Shown: positions 58,733-64,000 of the stretch, piece after piece
Layout: each line of letters starts with the position of its first letter
Position numbering within the stretch: the stretch's first letter is position 1
Source of the DNA: Ceratotherium simum simum
Lineage: Eukaryota; Chordata; Mammalia; Perissodactyla; Rhinocerotidae
Direction of reading: 5' to 3'
NCBI RefSeq assembly: GCF_000283155.1
Contig: NW_004454217.1
Span: 620,371-684,370 of the forward strand
Length of the DNA: 64,000 nt
Translations under genes and position numbers: made by a program
The notes under the pieces: model-generated
What the model saw: only the letters and a program-made list of their open reading frames with translations
The model's database searches: none
Told to the model about the DNA's origin: nothing

Positions 58733-58855
58733 AGGGTGACCATATCACCTGGTTTGCCTCAGGCAGTCCCAGTTTATGCCTGTTGTCCTGGTACAATTAT
58801 TAAAAGTGTCCCCTTTCACTCTCATAAATTACTCAGTTTAGAGGATAAATTATAC
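58733..58855. mobile_element. MITE-like repeat ('agggtgaccatat...')
   Basis: 'ctagggtgaccatatcacct', 'ggcagtcccagtttatgcct', 'gttgtcctggtacaattatt', 'aaagtgtcccctttcactct' is a widespread old DNA-element text. Its opposite end is not seen here. Confidence 0.6.
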
Positions 58856-58859
58856 AGTC

Positions 58860-59725
58860 ACCTCCCAAAGACCCAGAGGCAGTAACTAGCAGAGGCAAGC
58901 TTCCATCATGTAGCACGGCTCCAGAAACGGAACCCAACCACTATAAGATACTCTCTCCCAAGTCCTACCTTCCACAGAAGAGGATTTGGGACGATGGGAT
59001 TTATTGCTTTATTTTTACCAATCATATCCCAGATTTCTTACATGGTTACAAATCAGTGTGCGGTGGGGGAACAGGGGCAGGCGAGGGTTTGGTTTTTCAG
59101 AAGTGTCCTTTATCCCCCTTTAAACCATTGATAACACACAGCACAAATCATCTGTGGGCAGAGAGAATTCTTCAGTCAGCCTATATCTAACTCCCTGGTT
59201 CTGAAAATTTTTAAACATATTCAACTTTTCATAGTAATATTTAACCAGATCCTTTTCCATTTTAGAATGACTTGCACCTTCGTTCAGCCTGGCCCGGGTA
59301 GCCAGGGCACGGTTACTTGCTATTTTTATGAAGACAAAGATGGACATGCTGCATGTGCTGACTTCTAGTTCCACACACAATGGGTTTTCCTTCTTTCCCT
59401 AAATAAAAACAAACAAAAAAAAACCTCTCTTTTTTATAATCTTTAGTAAAACACTATTTTCCCAACAAATGTTTCTCAATAAACGTTAATGCTAGTTTGA
59501 CAGCATGAAAACAGCAAACATGAGCATTACCTTGCAGGCTCACTTCATATATATAATTTTAAAATGCATCACAAGTGGTCCAAATAAGCACAGGTAAGAC
59601 AGCTTTCAAGGCTCAACACTTTTAAAAAGGTCACAAGGAGACTGAGTGTTCCCACATATCTGCAAATGGTTCAGAATAACTATTGCTGACTTAACATGGT
59701 AATTTCAGTGCTTACACTGGTGTGA
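58860..59725. other. Intron 1 sequence without recognised features
   Basis: The 86-residue minus frame at 59120-59380 has no domain I know. Nothing else seen. Confidence 0.5.
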
Positions 59726-59727
59726 GG

Positions 59728-59845
59728 CTGTGTGACTTCACCTGACCTCTCTGAGCTTGTCTCCTCCTTTATACAATGGAGTGGATGTACTAAGGTCTAC
59801 AGGGTCCCGCCCAGCTCTAAATCTCCTAACTCTATGTATTGTCTA
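59728..59845 (+). mobile_element. MIR-family SINE fragment
   Basis: 'tgtgtgacttcacctgacct', 'ctctgagcttgtctcctcct' and 'gtcccgcccagctctaaatc' fit a MIR/MIR3 3' half. Confidence 0.68.
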
Positions 59846-59849
59846 CAAT

Positions 59850-61530
59850 CTTTCTGTCCATGAACTGCAGTCTGCAATGTGAAAACACTGCTCGGCCACA
59901 AACCTTCCTAACACCTGGCTGCTGCTTCTTAGCTCGCTGGTCCACAAGGGTGGTCCATGAGACGACAGCACTACAGGTCCCCAAAGGTGAGGAAATAAAC
60001 AATCCTCTCTCAAAAGCAGACCTACACCAAGGCTACCAGTGCTGAAACCCAACACAAGCACCTCACGTTGTCAAATACCTAGAAGGCCTGCTCCAGGCAA
60101 CAGTCCTGTGACCAGGAGCAGCCTTGTAGTAAACAGCGATGGTTCTCATGTTTGTAATACTCCTTGATATATTAAGTTTGACTCCTTCAGCCCCAGGCCA
60201 TGTGAAAAATGTTTTTTTATGTTTGTTTATGTGATGGGTCATGAACGCTTTTTCTATGACGATATTAAAACCAACAAAAAGTTCAAGACTGGGAACCATG
60301 CTCTAAAGAAGGTTTTTCCTGCCTCAAATCCTCACCAGTCACCTTCATAAGGCACGTTTACTACCGGCCAGCTCCTGACTAAAATGGCAGTGGGCAAAAC
60401 AGAGGCGTAGGGGGCTGCTGACTTAACTGATACATTTAAAAGTGTGTTTCTTGTCACGAAACAGCAATTGCGCTTCACACCTTTTCACTCACAAAGCAGA
60501 AAAACAAACAAAAGAGAAAAATGAAAACTGAATTCTCAGCCTGGATTTCATGTAATTTCTACCATAAATTGAATTTATCACAAAAAAAAAAAAAGCCATA
60601 AACTCAAAGGTCTGGGGAGTTAGTCATTATAAAGTTTTACTCTCTCAAGTTTTCAAGTTATGAAACAGGAAGAGCTCCTTCTTACCTAAAGTTTTATTAC
60701 ATGAAGTTTATAGCCACATTTAAGTGAAAACTTCCATACTGAGATTTGTTACATATGCAGGCATAAAATCCCTGGCAACAAATAGCATGTTAAAATCCAA
60801 AGCCTCCTGGTAGAGAAATGAGTAATACCTCTTGACAAAAGTTGTGAGACTCTGCTTCTTATCAGAGCCTTCATTTCAGTAGTGTCAAAACTTCTAGAAA
60901 ATTTGTTATGGAAAGTTAGAGAGAACCAAGAAAAAAATGTTGAAGCCAATAAAAATTATACGTGTTTGGGCCATCTGTTCATACCAATTTAATCTTGTAT
61001 AACCACTAAGATGTGTGATCATGGTTTGTTTACCTTTCTCTTTTCAATGGTAAGTTTAGAACACAAAAGCAACTAAATGAAGAAAAATCCTATGGATTCA
61101 ACACAGGCATGTAACCAATCATGACTAAACTTTAAAAAAAAACACTGCCTGCAATTTGATTCATAATAGTAGAAATCAGACTTCAAATAATCAACTCTTC
61201 TAACAAGCAATAAGAATAAAGCTTCTCCCCAACTTATGTAATCATTAAAATGCAACCCTAACATTTTTGCTTTGTATGAGAACAGACTAGACTAGTGTAT
61301 CCCAAAGCATATTCTATGAAACCCTGGGCCTAAGAGAGGCTATGGAAAAAAAAGGAAAAGAATTCCATGGTCAGGTAAGTTTGGGAAACATCATATATTA
61401 CTCTCCCTTGTAGAATGCCTATTAGCTTACAAAGGCTCTGAGAAGTCCTTCACTAAAGAAACCTATTACATTTTACTTAGCCTAGCATTTTCTTTTTAAA
61501 AAATAACACGTTAACATACTGCAAAAATTG
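59850..61530. other. Intron 1 sequence without recognised features
   Basis: No named repeat or gene. Short A tracts near 60583 and 61133 have no target duplication. Confidence 0.5.
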
Positions 61531-61550
61531 TGCTTCAAAGAAATTGATGG

Positions 61551-61763
61551 CTGGGGTGGCCCCGTGGCTTAGCGGTTAAGTGCGTGTGCTCCGCTGCTGG
61601 CGGCCCAGGTTCGGATCCCAGGCGCGCACCGACACACCGCTTCTCCGGCCATGCTGAGGCCACGTCCCACATACAGCAACTAGAAGGATGTGCAGCTATG
61701 ACATACAACTATCTACTGGGACTTTGGGGGGTAAAATAAATAAATAAAATTATTAAAAAAAAA
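61551..61763 (+). mobile_element. ERE-type SINE, 'acagcaactag' subfamily
   Basis: Complete plus-strand copy: head ggccccgtggcttagcggtt, B box slightly changed (GGTTCGGATCCCAGG), taaataaa and poly(A) tail. AAAGAAATTGATGG is duplicated exactly (61537-61550 and 61764-61777). Confidence 0.93.
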
Positions 61764-61864
61764 AAAGAAATTGATGGGAAATGCCCAGTTAGACCATATA
61801 ACCTACACCGTTATCTATGTTTGACCAGAAACTTCTAATGATCATATATATCCAGTCTCTTCTC

Positions 61865-62135
61865 TTTCTGGTCACGTGGGCAGGTCACACTTGCTGCTCC
61901 CCTTGCAGTTTGGGCAGCATCATGTGACTAGTTCTGGCCAATGGTTTTTGTATGACCCATCAGCAAGAGCTCCTGAGTGAGAAAAACAGGGGGCAGAGCC
62001 CCCTGCCATCCTATGATGGACATATAACATGAATGAGAAATATACCTCTGTGAGTTTGAGCCACTGAGATTTTGGAGATGCTTGTTACTGCAGCACCAGC
62101 CTAACCTGCCTGTTACACCATGGAAGGGAATTTTC
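61865..62135 (+). mobile_element. MLT1-like MaLR LTR, 3' part
   Basis: 'tgggcagcatcatgtgacta', 'gttctggccaatggtttttg' and the end 'gagtttgagccactgagatt', 'ttgttactgcagcaccagcc' match the MLT1 LTR 3' half. The 5' half is not seen. Confidence 0.75.
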
Positions 62136-62394
62136 TTAAATAAATCTATATAAATTAACTAGAAGTGACAAAATAGAGAGAGAGATATTTGAAGGATGGA
62201 GAGGTAGATAGTAGAATAAGCATACAACAAAAACGAACCTTTAAGGAGGCCACTTTGGTCTACAGAATCTTAAATCAAGCACTCAAGATCAGTGAGTTAA
62301 CACCATGGTATGGACTAATTTGAAGGGACCAAGTTTAGTTTGTTCGTAGTTTGTCTGTCTGTCGACCAGGATGGGCAGTGAGGGTAGTAACATC

Positions 62395-62525
62395 ATTACT
62401 GAGTGCCTGTAACGTGCCAGACATTGAGAAATGAGGTGTATAGATTGCTGCATCTAATCTTGACGCTGTGATAGCTGGTAGAGGATAATCATTGGTATTA
62501 TCTCCTTTTCACATGAGAAAACCCA
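62395..62525 (-). mobile_element. MIR SINE fragment
   Basis: 'gcctgtaacgtgccagacat' then 'atctaatcttgacgctgtga' and 'tctccttttcacatgagaaa' match MIR in reverse. Confidence 0.68.
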
Positions 62526-62529
62526 AACT

Positions 62530-62840
62530 CTGTTACATAATTTGTCTAATAATAATATTTGTCATATCACTAATAAATGGCAGTCACATAACTACATGTG
62601 TTTATATTTTTTTTACTATACCATTACTCTAAATTACTAGGAAAACCTAAATTATGAAATTTTTTAAAAAAGTTTGGAGTTTCATTACTCTGAGGTACTC
62701 TGTAAGAATGTGAAAGTACTGTATTGCAGAATCAAAAGGAGGCAAACTTTGGTCAAATGGAAGGTCCCGAGCTTTTAAAGAATAAACAGGATGTTCTTAT
62801 AATTAACATACTAATTGTCTACAAGGGAAAACCTGCACTT
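62530..62840. other. Intron 1 sequence without recognised features
   Basis: AT-rich. Nothing recognised. The stretch 62140-62390 is similar. Confidence 0.45.
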
Positions 62841-62844
62841 TTCA

Positions 62845-63115
62845 AAAAATTTATTTTTTCAAATTATAAAAGTAAGACACACTTACTGTAGAACAGTGAA
62901 AAATACAGAAAAGCATTGAAACAAAAACAAAAATCACAAATAATCCCACCATTCTCCCCAAAAAATTAACATTTGGAGTATTTCCTTCTCATCTCTTTTT
63001 CTTGATATGTTTTTCTACATAGATGAGATCATACCATTTACACAATCTTGTGTTCTGCTTTTTTTCCCTGATATTAAAAACCTTCCTATGTTATTAGAAG
63101 GTTTTCAATACTAAT
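62845..63115. mobile_element. L1ME-like 3' fragment
   Basis: It shares the motif order 'ttcaaattataaaagtaaga', 'acagtgaaaaatacagaaaa', 'ataatcccaccattctcccc', 'tggagtatttccttctcatc' with common old L1ME-type 3' regions. Orientation was not resolved. Confidence 0.62.
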
Positions 63116-63139
63116 AATATTATCAATATCATAATAACT

Positions 63140-63370
63140 GTTATATATTTGCCAGAGTAATCACTTCACTGATATTAACTTATTTAATCCTCATAATAAC
63201 ACTTTAAGGTCTGTATGATGATTGCCCCCACCCTACAGATGAGGAAACTGAGACAGAGTAGGGTGAATGACCTGCCCACGGTCACAAAGTGAGTCTGTGG
63301 TGGAGTCGGGATTCAGATTCAGGTAGCCCCTGGGTCAGCACTCTTAACCACTACCTTGTACTGCCTCCAT
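63140..63370 (-). mobile_element. MIR SINE, long copy
   Basis: 'aatcctcataataacacttt', 'cctacagatgaggaaactga', 'gcccacggtcacaaagtgag' and 'gtcagcactcttaaccacta' follow MIR in reverse nearly end to end. Confidence 0.9.
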
Positions 63371-63374
63371 ATTC

Positions 63375-64000
63375 CTTCCTCTAAGTAAAAAATGACGGAC
63401 ATTTGGGTTATTACCAATTTTTTTTTCTATTATAATAATGTTACAATAGGTATCTTTATTGGCATCTGAAGCACTATTTTATCTAAGCCTATTCAGATGG
63501 CAAAACTCTTAGCATTCCGACAAGTTCAATTTATTTTCAGCTAGCTGACAACAGCTGTAGAAACATCTAAGATGGCTAGCATTTCATAAACCAACTCATT
63601 ACTCCACCTACCCCTGGTATGAACTTCCATGTGGCCCTCACCTGTCCACTCTGCTACCATCTGCAGCAGATTTCTGTAATGTTTCTATCTGCCTTCACAC
63701 AGCACAAAGAGCCAATTAAACCCTGAGTCTATTCTGTGCACCCCCCAACATACATAAGAAAATTCCGTAAATGTTTATGTCTGGAATATTTTAAATACTA
63801 AGCTTATTTGTTCCCAGTCTTATGAGCTTGTGCCAATACAAGGCATACAAAGAGAGATGACATCCAATATGCACGTGTAAAATTAAAATGAATGATTTTC
63901 TAATTGAGACAATAATCCAAAAAAGGAATATTTTACTTTTTGTCTGCTTATCTTACAGTGAATGATTGAACTCTCTTGCAAGATTAAAGGAATGCATCCT
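63375..64000. other. Intron 1 sequence at right edge, no recognised features
   Basis: No promoter, CpG island or exon seen, so SPTBN1 exon 1 should lie further right. Confidence 0.5.

Larger units (their letters stand above)
26353..64000 (-). other. SPTBN1: SPTBN1 intron 1 (partial)
   Basis: All sequence to the right of the coding exon is interpreted as the first intron of the long SPTBN1 transcript, at least 37.6 kb here. It is non-coding, AT-rich and full of interspersed repeats, and carries no CpG island, so exon 1 and the promoter should lie beyond 64000. A large first intron is usual for this gene. An unrecognised non-coding exon or lncRNA inside it cannot be excluded by eye. Confidence 0.85.

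Noticed and set aside
1..64000. CRISPR array, operon or other prokaryotic-type system
   Set aside because: The window is vertebrate intron sequence. The regular repeats seen are SINEs and microsatellites.

Overview
This window looks like draft nuclear DNA from an odd-toed ungulate (Perissodactyla). The main evidence is about a dozen tRNA-derived ERE-type SINEs (equine repetitive elements), most with visible target-site duplications, on a background of old mammalian repeats (MIR, L2, L1M, MER5-type hAT elements, ERVL/MaLR-type LTRs). I cannot tell horse from rhinoceros or tapir by eye. A run of exactly 100 N (4325-4424) marks a scaffold gap.

The only coding sequence I can support is one exon on the minus strand at 26158-26352. 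It is the first coding exon of SPTBN1 (non-erythrocytic beta-II spectrin, long isoform). It holds 47 nt of 5' UTR, the start codon and 49 complete codons plus one base, with a clear acceptor on its right and a GTAAGT donor on its left. The gene runs right to left. Everything to the right (26353-64000) is therefore intron 1, at least 37.6 kb here, and everything to the left (1-26157) is intron 2, at least 26.1 kb here. The promoter and exon 1 lie beyond the right edge. The CH-domain exons lie beyond the left edge. I did not find the alternative first exon of the short isoform.

Layout. 1-26157: intron 2, with EREs near 4.3, 6.3, 9.8, 10.8, 14.6, 19.9, 25.4 and 25.8 kb, an L1 3' end at 4.8-5.5 kb, an L2/hAT/ERE nest at 9.4-10.4 kb, and an ERVL-type LTR at 21.3-22.2 kb. 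26158-26352: the exon. 26353-64000: intron 1, with a long minus-strand L2 at 27.1-27.8 kb, a plus-strand L2 at 30.6-31.55 kb, an (AC)19 microsatellite at 31.9 kb, a MaLR-like LTR split by an ERE at 34.2-34.8 kb, EREs at 37.0, 53.3 and 61.6 kb, a minus-strand L1M at 48.9-49.5 kb, and scattered MIR and MER elements.

I found no other gene, functional RNA gene, CRISPR array, CpG-island promoter or new gene system. The other open reading frames checked are chance frames in introns or repeats. The points most worth a second look are a five-codon upstream ORF 11 nt before the spectrin start codon, two diverged copies of an unassigned sequence either side of the exon, a 29-bp target-site-flanked insertion that is almost only poly(A), composite ERE SINEs, and CTCF-like motifs in intronic sequence.
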